A stretch of DNA of 64,000 nucleotides from Sphingopyxis macrogoltabida (lineage in GTDB: Bacteria; Pseudomonadota; Alphaproteobacteria; Sphingomonadales; Sphingomonadaceae), in assembly GCF_001307295.1 (NCBI RefSeq), contig NZ_CP012700.1, positions 251,001 through 315,000 on the forward strand, read 5' to 3'. Position numbers and translations under genes: made by a program. This document shows positions 28,864 through 37,948 of this stretch, one piece after another (the stretch's first letter is position 1; every line of letters begins with the position of its first letter). The notes under the pieces were generated by a model. The model saw only the letters and a program-made list of their open reading frames with translations, was not told the DNA's origin and did not search any database.

Positions 28864-29472
28864 TCAGCCTTGCGGCTTCGCGCCCTGCTCGGCCCAGAAG
28901 GCGGCGATCCGCCCGGTAATCAGTTCGGTGGCGAGCGCCCGCGCGGTGTCGCGGGGCAGCGCCAGCGCCTCGGCCATCGGCCCGCCGAGTTGCGCATCGC
29001 CCATCGCCATCAGGACAAGCGCCAGCGTATCCTCGTGCATCAGCCGCTTCTCGTGCGCGTCGGGTGCCATGCCGTCGATCAGCCGGTGGATCGCGTCGAT
29101 CACCGGATCGAGCGCGCCTTCATTGCCCGTCGCTGCCATCCATGTCGCGAGCGCGCCGGCGCCGCCGCTGCCGAAGGCATCGAAGGCAAGGTCGACGATT
29201 TCGCGGACATTGCGCTCGCCCGGCGCTGATTCGGCCATCTTGCGGCCGATGGTGTCGCAGACGGTATCGGCGAGATAGGCGGCGAGCGCCTTTTGCAGCC
29301 CGGCGGCGCTGCCGAAATGGTGGAGCAGATTAGCGTGCGTGCGGTCGACGCGCGATGCGACGGCCTTCAGCGTCACCGCCTGCGGGCCCATTTCGATGAG
29401 GATCAGCCGCGCTGCTTCGAGCGCGGCGGACCGGCTTTCCTCGGGACTCAGGCGCTTTTTCACTATTGACAT
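28864..29472 (-). CDS. TetR/AcrR family transcriptional regulator
   Basis: A 202-residue repressor-like protein. The N-terminal helix-turn-helix is seen at about 25-60: MGPQAVTLKAVASRVDRTHANLLHHFGS, with the typical LLxHFGS end. The remaining 140 residues are the helical ligand domain. It is divergent from a metal-dependent hydrolase 48 bases away. Its ATG lies inside a dyad, 29467-29480, so autoregulation is likely. A TACATA element just upstream would place transcription almost at the ATG, raising the possibility of a leaderless message. Ligand unknown. Confidence 0.87.
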   Translation of the reverse strand: MSIVKKRLSPEESRSAALEAARLILIEMGPQAVTLKAVASRVDRTHANLLHHFGSAAGLQKALAAYLADTVCDTIGRKMAESAPGERNVREIVDLAFDAFGSGGAGALATWMAATGNEGALDPVIDAIHRLIDGMAPDAHEKRLMHEDTLALVLMAMGDAQLGGPMAEALALPRDTARALATELITGRIAAFWAEQGAKPQG

Positions 29473-29484
29473 ATATGTAAGTAA
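29461..29484. promoter_or_regulatory. Candidate TetR operator overlapping a promoter
   Basis: The dyad TGACA-TATA-TGTAA (29467-29480) overlaps TTGACA at 29466-29471, a good -35 for the plus-strand hydrolase; 17 bases on is TATTGC, a fair -10. The surrounding 24 bases match 20 of 24 positions of a site upstream of the COQ4 gene at 48573-48596. Binding by the adjacent TetR protein is inference. Confidence 0.65.
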
Positions 29485-29520
29485 ACCCTATTGCCGACCC
29501 CATCGCCCCTTTTCGACGGT

Positions 29521-30420
29521 ATGACCCATATGTCCAGCCTTTCTCACTCTCCCACCCCCGCCGATCTTGCCATCACGCCGCGCGATATCCGCTTTGGGCG
29601 TGACCAGAAGCAGGGCCGCTGGTGGCTGAACGGCGATCCGATCGCGTCGGCATTCCACACCGCGCTGTCGGTGACCTTTCCGAAGGGTGAGGCGATGTTC
29701 ATCGAAGCGGTGAAGGCGCATCGCGACGGCGTCGACGAGAAACTCGCCCGCGAGATCAGGGCCTTCACCCAACAGGAAGTGATCCACAGCCGCGAGCATG
29801 TCGTCTTCAACCGCAAGGCGGCGGAGGCGGGTTACGACCTGTCCGAACTCGAGGCCGACGTCGACCATATCATGGAATTGATCCGGAGCCGCCCGCCGAT
29901 CGTCAACCTGATGGCGACGATCGCGCTCGAACATTATACCGCGATGATGGCCGCGATCATGCTCAAGGACCCGGCGATGTACGAGGGTGCCGAAGAGGAA
30001 TGGGGAATGCTGTGGAAATGGCACGCGATCGAGGAAATCGAGCATAAGGGCGTTGCCTATGACACCTGGCTGCACGCGACGAAGGACTGGAGCCGCTGGC
30101 GGCGGTGGAAGGCCAAGTCGCTAATGATGCTGATCATCACGACGCGTTTCTGGCCGAAGCGGGTGCGCGGCATGAAGGCATTGCTGAAGCAGGACGGTCT
30201 GACCGGCTGGCGCGTCAACGCGCGCATCACCTGGTATCTGCTCGGCAAGCCGGGCATCCTTCGCCGCAGTTTCCTGCCTTGGCTTGCCTATTTCATGCCG
30301 GGTTTCCACCCGTGGAACCACGACGACCGCGCGCTGATCGGCAAATATGAAAGCGATTATGCCGACGCGGTGATGCCGGCGCAGGCGTCGAAGCCCGAAC
30401 TCGCCGCGGCCGCCGCCTGA
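29521..30420 (+). CDS. Predicted metal-dependent hydrolase (PF10118-like)
   Basis: A 299-residue protein resembling the uncharacterised metal-dependent hydrolase family PF10118. Ferritin-like Glu/His pairs recur along helices: QEVIHSREHVVFNRKA, TIALEHYTAMMAA and EWGMLWKWHAIEEIEHKGVAYD. These suggest a di-iron site. The start at 29521 is chosen over a TTG at 29491 that lies within the promoter; ATG 29530 is also possible. Expression is probably controlled by the divergent TetR gene. Substrate unknown; fatty-acid or lipid modification is conceivable for a di-iron protein but unproven. Confidence 0.75.
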   Translation: MTHMSSLSHSPTPADLAITPRDIRFGRDQKQGRWWLNGDPIASAFHTALSVTFPKGEAMFIEAVKAHRDGVDEKLAREIRAFTQQEVIHSREHVVFNRKAAEAGYDLSELEADVDHIMELIRSRPPIVNLMATIALEHYTAMMAAIMLKDPAMYEGAEEEWGMLWKWHAIEEIEHKGVAYDTWLHATKDWSRWRRWKAKSLMMLIITTRFWPKRVRGMKALLKQDGLTGWRVNARITWYLLGKPGILRRSFLPWLAYFMPGFHPWNHDDRALIGKYESDYADAVMPAQASKPELAAAAA

Positions 30421-30810
30421 TCAGGCGGGAGCCAGCGCTTTGGGGGCGGTACGATACCCCCAGACGCACAGGCCGAGCATGAAAAGGTTCGACACGAGGT
30501 CGAGCGCCATCCAGCGCGTCATCACCGGCACGACGAACACGAAATAATAGTTGAAGCAGAAAAAGGGCAGCAGCGCAGCGCCGTAGATCACGAAAGTCCG
30601 CTTCGTCCACCTGCTGAAGGCGATGAACAATCCGCCGAGCACCGCCTGTGCACCGAAGCAGCCGATCAACAGTTCGCTCGTCGCGCTCAGATGCTGGTAA
30701 TCCGGATTGATCGTCAGCCGCTCGACCATGTGCAGCGCGGCGAGACACCAGCCGCCGAGGATCAGGAAAGGAACGGCGAGCAGGCGCTGCGGCCAAGGCG
30801 TGTCGGGCAT
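30421..30810 (-). CDS. Hypothetical four-helix membrane protein
   Basis: A 129-residue protein with four hydrophobic segments (about 8-25, 45-63, 70-95 and 100-117) and short loops. LPFFCFNYYFVFVVPVMTRWMALDLVSN is highly aromatic. I do not recognise a family. Its stop lies directly against the stop of the convergent hydrolase; the junction GCCGCCTGA-TCAGGCGG forms a small dyad that could serve both transcripts. Coding character is supported by coherent membrane topology. Confidence 0.65.
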   Translation of the reverse strand: MPDTPWPQRLLAVPFLILGGWCLAALHMVERLTINPDYQHLSATSELLIGCFGAQAVLGGLFIAFSRWTKRTFVIYGAALLPFFCFNYYFVFVVPVMTRWMALDLVSNLFMLGLCVWGYRTAPKALAPA

Positions 30811-30899
30811 GGCGGGATTTTAGCCGGAACGGCCGCGATCCGCCATCCGGGGTGGACGTGCGATGCCGCCTCCCATATCGATTGCGCGAGGGGAAGCCG

Positions 30900-31460
30900 A
30901 TGCAGCCGCATATGTCCGCGTCCGAGATCGCGCTGTTCGAAGCGCAACTGGCGGGCAAGGCGTCGCTGCTCGAATTCGGTTGCGGCGGCAGCACGGTGAC
31001 GGCGGCGCGGCATGTGCCGCGGATCGTCAGCGTCGACAGCGATCCCGCCTGGCTGGCGAAGGTCGCCGCGGACCCGGCGCTGGCGGCATGCGATTTTACA
31101 CCCGTCCACGCAGACATCGGCGCTGTCGGCGAATGGGGTTATCCGCTCGAGGAGGCGCGCCTGCGCGACTGGCCGCGTTATCATGCCGGGGTTTGGCGGA
31201 GCATCACGGGAAGCCCCGATGTCGTCCTTGTCGACGGGCGTTTTCGCGTCGCCTGCCTGCTCCAGAGCCTCATCCACTGCAAACCAGACTGCGCGCTGTT
31301 GTTTCACGATTTTGCCAACCGGCCGCACTATCATGTCGTGCTCCGCCATGCCGAGATCGTCGGGGAGGCCGATACGCTCGTCGTTCTGCGCGCCAAGCCG
31401 GCGATCGACGGCAGGGCGCTGCTCCACGACCTGTTCGACCATTTCCTGATCGCCGATTGA
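30900..31460 (+). CDS. Rossmann-fold, SAM-methyltransferase-like protein
   Basis: A 186-residue protein. LLEFGCGGSTVTAAR near residue 22 resembles methyltransferase motif I, IVSVDSDPAWLAKV the following acidic strand and DVVLVDGRFRVACLL a motif-III-like strand. FHDFANRPHYHVV follows. Similar proteins are annotated as methyltransferase-like or glycosyltransferase-associated, so catalysis is uncertain. The start at 30900 follows GAGGGGAA; a longer ATG at 30852 lacks a ribosome site. Precedes a GNAT gene by about 30 bases. Confidence 0.7.
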   Translation: MQPHMSASEIALFEAQLAGKASLLEFGCGGSTVTAARHVPRIVSVDSDPAWLAKVAADPALAACDFTPVHADIGAVGEWGYPLEEARLRDWPRYHAGVWRSITGSPDVVLVDGRFRVACLLQSLIHCKPDCALLFHDFANRPHYHVVLRHAEIVGEADTLVVLRAKPAIDGRALLHDLFDHFLIAD

Positions 31461-31491
31461 CCGGCGGGGCGGGCTTGGGCATGCCCGCGTC

Positions 31492-32022
31492 ATGATTACA
31501 GCTCCACCTGTCATCGAAACCGAACGCTTGCGCCTGCGGGCAGGCCGGTTGGCCGACAAAGATGTCCATATTGCGATGTGGGCCGATGCGCGCGTCACCC
31601 GCTTCATTGGTGGCGAACCGCGTGCGCCCGACATTAGCTGGGGCAAGTTTCTGAGCTCGGCCGGTCTCTGGCCGGTCATGGGTTTCGGCTATTGGGTGTT
31701 CGCCGACAAGGAAAGCGACGCGCTGGTCGGCATGGGCGGGCTGAGCTATTTCTGCCGCGGTATTCCCGAACTCGAAGGTGTGCCCGAAGCGGGCTGGGCG
31801 TTCGATGCCGATCATTGGGGTGCGGGCTACGCCACCGAGGCGATGAGTGCAGCGCTGGGCTGGGCCGACGCGAACCTCGACGCGCGCGAGATTCGCTGCA
31901 TCATCGATCCGGGCAACGCGGCTTCGGAACGGGTATCAGCGAAGCTGGGGTTCAAGCGCATCGGCGATAGCGATGCGCTGGGCCATGTCGTCGCGATCTA
32001 TAGCCGTCCGAAGGGCGGATAA
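31492..32022 (+). CDS. GNAT family N-acetyltransferase (RimJ/RimL-like)
   Basis: A 176-residue acetyltransferase of the Acetyltransf_3 type. ETERLRLRAGRLAD is the standard N-terminal strand and loop, EAGWAFDADHWGAGYATEAM near 98 holds the acetyl-CoA pyrophosphate-binding turn, and IIDPGNAASERVSAKLGFKRIG is the C-terminal signature. Substrate may be a protein N-terminus or a small amine. It precedes a short hypothetical gene by 6 bases. Confidence 0.9.
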   Translation: MITAPPVIETERLRLRAGRLADKDVHIAMWADARVTRFIGGEPRAPDISWGKFLSSAGLWPVMGFGYWVFADKESDALVGMGGLSYFCRGIPELEGVPEAGWAFDADHWGAGYATEAMSAALGWADANLDAREIRCIIDPGNAASERVSAKLGFKRIGDSDALGHVVAIYSRPKGG

Positions 32023-32028
32023 GGCGTC

Positions 32029-32373
32029 ATGTATATCGAAATTGTCCGCCGCCCGGCAGGGGAAGCGCCCGAATGGGTCCGCGATGCCTGGATCGGTTTG
32101 TCGCTGCCTCTCGCGGTGGCAGGCAGGCAGAATCTCCGTGCAGCTAGTGTGCTTGAGAATTCCCAAGGCTTTTTTGGCTGGCTATGGTTGATGCTTAGCG
32201 GCCGGACCGAGCGGCTCGAAGGCTATGTCGTCATTGCAAAGGATGCGGTGGATATCCTCGACGCGCATGATAACCGCGCCGCCTGCTGGTGGCGAGAGAA
32301 CACGCCGCGGCTGCTCGATGGGCGCCAGACATTTCTGTTCGACGTGCCGTGCTGTGAACCGGGCGGCGGCTAA
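32029..32373 (+). CDS. Hypothetical protein downstream of GNAT
   Basis: A 114-residue protein I do not recognise. It is largely polar with one hydrophobic stretch (GFFGWLWLMLSG, about 46-58) and a Trp-rich tail (AACWWRENTPRLL), plus two adjacent Cys near the end. No signal peptide. The 6-base gap from the GNAT gene implies cotranscription. Its stop lies 3 bases from the stop of convergent nfeD. Confidence 0.6.
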   Translation: MYIEIVRRPAGEAPEWVRDAWIGLSLPLAVAGRQNLRAASVLENSQGFFGWLWLMLSGRTERLEGYVVIAKDAVDILDAHDNRAACWWRENTPRLLDGRQTFLFDVPCCEPGGG

Positions 32374-32375
32374 TA

Positions 32376-32822
32376 TCAGGCCGCCTCGACCACCAGCACG
32401 CCGCCGTCGGCGCTGACGACGCGGACCTTGGCGCCTTCGGCGATGTCGGGCCCACGCACCGGCCATTCGCCGTCGCCGACCTTGGCGCGGCCGCGGCCGT
32501 CCTCGATCGCTTTGGTCACCGTCAGCACTTCGCCGACCAGCCGCCCGCCGCGCTGGTTGAGGTGCGGGTCCGCGGTGGTGATCGGGTTGGCCTTGAGCCA
32601 GCGGCGTCCCCCATAAAGGGCGACGATCGCCAGTACAGCGAAGATACCGAGCTGAACCGGTATGCTGAGCGGGAGCACCCAAGCGAGAACCCCGGTGACG
32701 ATCGCGGCGGCACCGATCCAGATCAGGAAGAAGCCAGGCGCGACGATTTCGGCGGCGACCAGCAGTACGCCGACCGAGAGCCAAACCCAATGCGGGTCCA
32801 TATCGGCGATGAAGTCGGGCAT
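32376..32822 (-). CDS. NfeD family protein
   Basis: A 148-residue short NfeD (NfeD1b type). Three or four N-terminal helices (VWLSVGVLLVAAEIVAPGFFLIWIG, then two more) precede a C-terminal OB-fold domain (about 80-148, QRGGRLVGEVLTVTKAIEDG, DGEWPVRGPDIAEGAKVRV). NfeD proteins partner stomatin/SPFH proteins in membrane domain organisation. The stomatin-like gene lies one base upstream on the same strand, which supports the pairing. Confidence 0.9.
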   Translation of the reverse strand: MPDFIADMDPHWVWLSVGVLLVAAEIVAPGFFLIWIGAAAIVTGVLAWVLPLSIPVQLGIFAVLAIVALYGGRRWLKANPITTADPHLNQRGGRLVGEVLTVTKAIEDGRGRAKVGDGEWPVRGPDIAEGAKVRVVSADGGVLVVEAA

Positions 32823-32823
32823 G

Positions 32824-33735
32824 TCAGGCTCCCTTGCGTTCGAGCGCGTCCTTTGCGAGTTCGCCGATGCCGCCCAAGGTACCGATCAACTGCGTTGCCT
32901 CGACGGGGAACAGGATCGTCTTGGCATTGGGGCTGGTCGCGAACTGGCTCACCGCCTCGACATATTTCTGCGCGATGAAGTAGTTGATTGCCTGCGCATT
33001 GCCCCCGGCGATCGCGTCCGACACCATCTGCGTCGCTTTCGCTTCGGCTTCAGCCTCGCGCTCGCGTGCTTCGGCGTCGCGGAAGGCGGCCTCGCGGCGA
33101 CCCTCGGCCTGCAGGATCTGGCCCTGCTTCTCGCCCTCGGCGCGCAGGATTTCGGAGGCGCGCATACCTTCTGCTTCGAGTATGTTGGCGCGCTTCTCGC
33201 GCTCGGCCTTCATCTGACGCGCCATGGCGTTCGAAATGTCGGCGGGCGGGCGAATGTCCTTGATCTCGACGCGGGTGATCTTGACCCCCCACGGGGTGGT
33301 CGCATCGTCGACGACGTGGAGCAGGCGGGTGTTGATCTCGTCGCGCTTCGACAGTGTTTCGTCGAGGTCCATCGAACCCATCACGGTGCGCAGGTTGGTC
33401 GTCGTCAGGTTCATGATCGCGAGATAGAGATCGCTGACCTCATAAGCGGCGCGCGCGGCGTCGAGTACCTGGAAGAAGACGACGCCGTCGACCGCGACCA
33501 TCGCGTTGTCCTTGGTGATGATCTCCTGCCCCGGAATGTCGAGCACCTGTTCCATCATGTTCACCTTGCGCCCGACGCGGTCGAAGATCGGCATGATGAA
33601 GTTGAGCCCGGGCTGCGCGGTGTGGGTGTAGCGGCCGAAACGTTCGATCGTATAGGCATAGCCCTGCCGCACCGGCGTCAGCGCCCAAACGAGAAACACC
33701 AGCGCCAGAACCACCAGTGCGAGTGCGAATTCCAT
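32824..33735 (-). CDS. SPFH/Band 7 stomatin-like protein (QmcA-like)
   Basis: A 303-residue SPFH protein. An N-terminal helix (about 2-20) anchors it, then the Band 7 domain begins [23 protein letters not shown]. The coiled-coil flotillin-like region (about 180-250) is rich in Glu/Ala/Arg, for example [19 protein letters not shown]. The start at 33735 follows AGAGGGGA; the longer ATG at 33828 is rejected. Such proteins form oligomers in membrane microdomains and regulate proteases such as FtsH. Operon with nfeD. Confidence 0.92.
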   Translation of the reverse strand: MEFALALVVLALVFLVWALTPVRQGYAYTIERFGRYTHTAQPGLNFIMPIFDRVGRKVNMMEQVLDIPGQEIITKDNAMVAVDGVVFFQVLDAARAAYEVSDLYLAIMNLTTTNLRTVMGSMDLDETLSKRDEINTRLLHVVDDATTPWGVKITRVEIKDIRPPADISNAMARQMKAEREKRANILEAEGMRASEILRAEGEKQGQILQAEGRREAAFRDAEAREREAEAEAKATQMVSDAIAGGNAQAINYFIAQKYVEAVSQFATSPNAKTILFPVEATQLIGTLGGIGELAKDALERKGA

Positions 33736-33818
33736 CGAACATCCCCTCTGCAAAATTGCGACTTTGCAAACCCGCTTCCTTATTGCGGCAATGGCGGGGT
33801 TGCGCCACAGAAAAGCGC

Positions 33819-34628
33819 ATGACCCCAATCGAATATGCCCCCCGCTCGCTCCTCTATGTTCCCGGCTCGAATGCCCGTGCGCTCGAAAAGGCGCAGGGGC
33901 TGGCGGCCGATATGCTGATCATCGACCTCGAAGATGCGGTGCCCGCCGACCGAAAGGATGCGGCGCGCGAAGCGATGCGGGCGGCAGTGTCTGCGGGCTT
34001 TCCGGGAAAACGCGTCGCGGTGCGCGTCAACGGTACGGGCAGCGCGGAGCAGGCCGCCGATATCGCTGCGTTGGCCGGGCTGGCGCTCGATGCGGTCGTG
34101 CTGCCAAAGGTCGACGCGCCCGCCGATCTCGATCCTTTGCGTGCGCTCGGTTTGCCGGTCTTTGCCATGATCGAGACCCCGGTCGCTATCTATGCCGCAC
34201 GGGATATCGCGGCCGACCGCAATGTGCGCGGATTGATCGCGGGGCTCAACGACCTTGCACACGAACTCAGGCTGCCCGACGGCATGGACCGCGGCGCAAT
34301 GAGCCATGCGATCCAGGCGATCGTCCTCGCGGCACGCGCGGGCGGCTGCTGGTGCTTCGACGGCGTCTACAATGCGATCGACGATGCCGCGGGCTTCGTC
34401 GCCGAAGCGGAGGAGGGGCGCCGCCTCGGGTTCGACGGCAAGACACTGATCCACCCGTCGCAGGTCGATCCGTGCAACATGGCCTTCGCGCCGTCGCCGC
34501 GCGAGATCGCGGCCGCCGAAGCGCTGGTAGCGGCGGCCACCGGAGGGGCGCAGCGCCACGACGGGCGGATGGTCGAGGATATGCACGTCGCCGCAGCGCG
34601 CGCGTTGCTCGAACGCGCCGGGCGCTGA
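33819..34628 (+). CDS. HpcH/HpaI aldolase / citrate lyase beta-like protein
   Basis: A 269-residue TIM-barrel CoA-ester lyase of the CitE-like group. [17 protein letters not shown] opens the protein; [17 protein letters not shown] supplies metal-binding acidic residues; [17 protein letters not shown] and [16 protein letters not shown] are conserved later strands. CitE-like stand-alone proteins cleave malyl-, citramalyl- or related CoA esters. The start at 33819 is the ATG directly before the conserved N-terminus. No other citrate-lyase subunits are nearby. Confidence 0.88.
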   Translation: MTPIEYAPRSLLYVPGSNARALEKAQGLAADMLIIDLEDAVPADRKDAAREAMRAAVSAGFPGKRVAVRVNGTGSAEQAADIAALAGLALDAVVLPKVDAPADLDPLRALGLPVFAMIETPVAIYAARDIAADRNVRGLIAGLNDLAHELRLPDGMDRGAMSHAIQAIVLAARAGGCWCFDGVYNAIDDAAGFVAEAEEGRRLGFDGKTLIHPSQVDPCNMAFAPSPREIAAAEALVAAATGGAQRHDGRMVEDMHVAAARALLERAGR

Positions 34629-34638
34629 ATTCGCGCAC

Positions 34639-34658
34639 CGTTCGTCGTTCGACGAACG
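34639..34658 (+). terminator. Hairpin after CitE-like gene
   Basis: A perfect 9-base stem CGTTCGTCG/CGACGAACG with a 2-base loop lies 10 bases after the lyase stop. No T-run follows. It probably punctuates the lyase and peptidase transcripts. Confidence 0.6.
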
Positions 34659-34686
34659 CGCCTTGCCTGCCCAAGGCGAAAATGCG

Positions 34687-36201
34687 ATGCGCCGCGTCAT
34701 GCAAAAAATGACGTTCCGCGCCGGATTGACGGCTCTCGCTCTCGTTGCTTCTGTCAGCCCGGTTGCGGTTTTGGCCGCCGATGCGCCTGTTACGGAGGCC
34801 CAGCTCGCCGAACATATCAAGGTGCTGGCGGGCGATGCGTTCGAAGGGCGGGCGCCGGGAACCGAGGGCGAGGATCGCACCATCGCCTATATCGTCGGTG
34901 AATGGGCCAAGGCGGGGCTCGAGGCCGTCCCGGGGAGCGCCACACCCTGGTTGCAACCGGTGCCGCTGATCGAAAGCCAGTCGACGGGCAGCTCTGCCAA
35001 ATTCAAGGTGCGTGGTCGCGATTTCGCGCTGGCGGACGACGGGATCGTCCTGACCGGCCGCGAGCCTTCCGTGTCGCTGGCGGGCGTGCCGGCGGTGTTC
35101 ATCGGCTATGGCATCGATGGCACGGGCAAGGTCAATGCCGACGTTGCCGGCAAGCTGGCGATCATGCTGTTCGATAACGCGCCCTTTGGCGACAAGCTGC
35201 CACGCTATCGCGAACGGCGGCAGATGCTGGCCGATGCCGGCGCTGTCGGCGTGCTGGTGATCGCGACCGATGCGCTGCCGTGGGAGCAGCTCCGCGAGGC
35301 GGTGGGGGAGAAGTCGACGCGTCTCGCCAGCGCCAAGGCCGGGCCGCAGATCAGCGGCTTCCTGTCGGCGGAGGCGGCCGATGCGCTGCTCGCCGGGGCG
35401 GGACAGGATGGGGCAGCGTTGCGCGAAGCCGCAAAGTCGAAGGATTATCGCGGGCTGGCGCTGCCGGTCACTGCCGACCTTGCGGCGACGTCGACCATCC
35501 GCGCCTATGACAGCCACAATGTCATCGCGAAGCTGCCGGGCGCGAAACCCGACGGCAAGGCGGTGCTGTTCCTCGGGCATTGGGACCATCTGGGTATCTG
35601 CCGCCCCGACGATGCGACCGACCGCATCTGCAACGGCGCTGTCGACAATGCGAGCGGTATCGCGGTGCTGATCGAGACGGCGAAGCGCCTCGCCACCGGA
35701 CCGCGCGCCGATCGCGACGTCTATTTCCTCGCGACGACGGCGGAAGAGAAGGGACTGCTCGGTGCGCATTATTTTGCCGATCATCCCGCCCTGCCGCTTG
35801 CCGACATCACCGTCGCGCTCAACGTCGACACCATCGCCATCTCGCCGCGTGGCACGCCGGTGGCGACGATCGGCCGCGGCCAGCCGGCCTATGATGCGGT
35901 GGTGCGCGACGTCGCAACGAAGCTCGGGCGCAAGCTCGACGAGGATGGCGAGGCCGATGCCTTCATCCAGCGGCAGGACGGCTGGGCGCTCGGCGCCAAG
36001 GGCGTCACCTCGCTGATGGTCGGCGGCAGCTTTTCGGACATGCCGCTGCTCGAAGCCTTCCTCGGCAGCGACTATCATCAGGCGAGCGACAATTTCTCCG
36101 ACAAGATCCCGCTCGGCGGCGCGGCGGAGGATGCCGATCTGCATGTCGCGTTGGGGCGGGCGTTTGCTGATACCAAGCGGTGGCCGGGCGACGGCAAGTA
36201 A
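34687..36201 (+). CDS. Exported M28-family zinc metallopeptidase
   Basis: A 504-residue aminopeptidase-like protein. The signal peptide is TFRAGLTALALVASVSPVAV, cleaved near LAA-DA. A PA-domain-like insert occupies about 120-250. Zinc ligands fit M28: GHWDHLG, GAVDNASG, TAEEKGLLG, ALNVDTI and GSDYHQASDN. It would remove N-terminal residues from peptides in the periplasm or outside the cell. The start at 34687 has AAGGCG about 10 bases upstream; TTG 34663 and ATG 34708 are alternatives. Confidence 0.9.
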   Translation: MRRVMQKMTFRAGLTALALVASVSPVAVLAADAPVTEAQLAEHIKVLAGDAFEGRAPGTEGEDRTIAYIVGEWAKAGLEAVPGSATPWLQPVPLIESQSTGSSAKFKVRGRDFALADDGIVLTGREPSVSLAGVPAVFIGYGIDGTGKVNADVAGKLAIMLFDNAPFGDKLPRYRERRQMLADAGAVGVLVIATDALPWEQLREAVGEKSTRLASAKAGPQISGFLSAEAADALLAGAGQDGAALREAAKSKDYRGLALPVTADLAATSTIRAYDSHNVIAKLPGAKPDGKAVLFLGHWDHLGICRPDDATDRICNGAVDNASGIAVLIETAKRLATGPRADRDVYFLATTAEEKGLLGAHYFADHPALPLADITVALNVDTIAISPRGTPVATIGRGQPAYDAVVRDVATKLGRKLDEDGEADAFIQRQDGWALGAKGVTSLMVGGSFSDMPLLEAFLGSDYHQASDNFSDKIPLGGAAEDADLHVALGRAFADTKRWPGDGK

Positions 36202-36210
36202 GAAAAAGCG

Positions 36211-36295
36211 TGTATCCCCGCGAAGGCGGGGATCCATCACCGGATCTTTCGGAATCAAACGTCGGGAGATGGGCCCCCGCCTTCGCAGGGGCACA
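36211..36295. repeat. Intergenic inverted repeat (class 3 palindrome)
   Basis: Two self-complementary arms, 36211-36236 (CCCCGCGAAGGCGGGG core) and 36270-36295 (CCCCGCCTTCGCAGGGG core), are arranged head to head between the convergent peptidase and DAHP synthase genes. Likely a REP-like unit doubling as terminator. Confidence 0.8.
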
Positions 36296-36312
36296 TTCAA
36301 TAATGTTTGGCG

Positions 36313-37686
36313 TCAGGCCGCCTGCTTGGCCCGCTCTGCCATTTCCTGATTGAGCATTTCTGCCAGCAGGAATGCCAGCTCAAGGCTTTGCCCCGCGTTG
36401 AGGCGCGGATCGCAATGCGTGTGATAGCGGTCGGCGAGATCCATCTGGGTCACGTCCATCGCGCCGCCGGTGCATTCGGTCACATTCTGGCCGGTCATCT
36501 CGATATGGATGCCGCCGCCATGCGTGCCCTCGGCGCGGTGGACGGCGAAGAAGCCGCGCACTTCGGCGAGGATGCGCTCGAACGGGCGCGTCTTGTAGCC
36601 GTTGGGCGTCTTGATGACATTGCCGTGCATCGGGTCGCACGACCAGACGACGGGGTGGCCCGATTCCTTCACCGCGCGCACCAGCTTGGGCAGATGCGCC
36701 TCGATCTTGTCGTGGCCGTAGCGGGTGATCAGCGTCATGCGGCCCGCGACATGGCTCGGATTGAGCGTGTCGAGCAGACGCAGCAGCACGTCGGCTTCGA
36801 GGCTGGGGCCGCACTTCATGCCGACCGGATTGCCGATGCCGCGCAGATATTCGATGTGCGCCGAGCCTTCGAAGCGGGTGCGGTCGCCGACCCAGAGCAT
36901 GTGGCCCGAGGTGTCGTACCAGCCGCCGGTCAGGCTGTCCTGCCGCGTCAGCGCCTGCTCATAGGGGAGCAGCAACGCCTCATGGCTGGTGTAGAAGCTG
37001 GTGCCCTTGATCTGCGGGACCGTGTCGGGGGTCACGCCGCAGGCTTCCATGAAGGCAAGCGCTTCGGAAATCCGCGCGGCGGTTTCCTGATATTTCTTCG
37101 CCCACGGGCTACGGTCCATGAAGTCGTGCGTCCAGGCGTTGACCTGGTGTAGGTTGGCATAGCCGCCGTTCGCGAAGGCGCGCAGCAGGTTCAACGTCGC
37201 CGCCGACTGATTATAGGCCTTGACCATGCGCTGCGGATCGGGCGCGCGACCTTCGGCTTCGAACGCGATGTCGTTGATGATGTCGCCGCGATAGCTCGGC
37301 AGCGAGACGCCATCGACATCTTCCATGTCGGCCGAGCGCGGCTTGGCGAACTGGCCCGCCATGCGGCCGAGCTTCACCACGGGCATCTTCGATGCAAAGG
37401 TCAGGACCACCGCCATCTGAAGCAGGACGCGGAAGGTGTCGCGGATATTGTTCGGATGGAATTCGGCAAAGCTTTCGGCGCAGTCGCCGCCCTGCAGCAG
37501 GAAGGCCTTGCCCTCGGCGACGCGGCCAAGCTCCGTCGTCAGATCGCGCGCTTCGCCGGCAAAGACAAGCGGAGGATAGCCCGCGAGCTCGCGCTCGGCG
37601 GCCGCGAGCGCGGCATCGTCGGAGTAGGTCGGAAGCTGGCGAGCTTCGTGCGAGCGCCAGCTATGCGGCTGCCATTGTTGCGTCAT
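36313..37686 (-). CDS. 3-deoxy-7-phosphoheptulonate synthase, class II
   Basis: A 457-residue class II (plant-type) DAHP synthase, first step of the shikimate pathway from PEP and erythrose 4-phosphate. Markers are [20 protein letters not shown] near 66, [24 protein letters not shown] near 345, [17 protein letters not shown] near 385 and [15 protein letters not shown] near 430, which together contain the metal ligands. The start at 37686 gives [11 protein letters not shown], the usual terminus. The 262 bases upstream hold its promoter region but no clear motif or gene. Confidence 0.96.
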   Translation of the reverse strand: MTQQWQPHSWRSHEARQLPTYSDDAALAAAERELAGYPPLVFAGEARDLTTELGRVAEGKAFLLQGGDCAESFAEFHPNNIRDTFRVLLQMAVVLTFASKMPVVKLGRMAGQFAKPRSADMEDVDGVSLPSYRGDIINDIAFEAEGRAPDPQRMVKAYNQSAATLNLLRAFANGGYANLHQVNAWTHDFMDRSPWAKKYQETAARISEALAFMEACGVTPDTVPQIKGTSFYTSHEALLLPYEQALTRQDSLTGGWYDTSGHMLWVGDRTRFEGSAHIEYLRGIGNPVGMKCGPSLEADVLLRLLDTLNPSHVAGRMTLITRYGHDKIEAHLPKLVRAVKESGHPVVWSCDPMHGNVIKTPNGYKTRPFERILAEVRGFFAVHRAEGTHGGGIHIEMTGQNVTECTGGAMDVTQMDLADRYHTHCDPRLNAGQSLELAFLLAEMLNQEMAERAKQAA

Positions 37687-37948
37687 CTTTCCCAAGTCTT
37701 CTGTGTTTCCGAGCGCCAAAATCGACTCGCGCGCCGCCATGGCGCGAATGCACCCTGGAAGCAAGGAACCGGAAATTAGCATCGCGGTGCGATTTGCGCA
37801 CCCCCTGCTTTTCTTCACCTGCGAAAACTGGTAGTTTGCGATGCTTCGGGAGGGTGTAGCCGGGAGCGCGCCCAAGGCGTTTGGTAATCGGTAACGTTAT
37901 ATACCTAAGTGTCCCAGCTGCGGGACCGCGACGCGAAACGACTTGGTT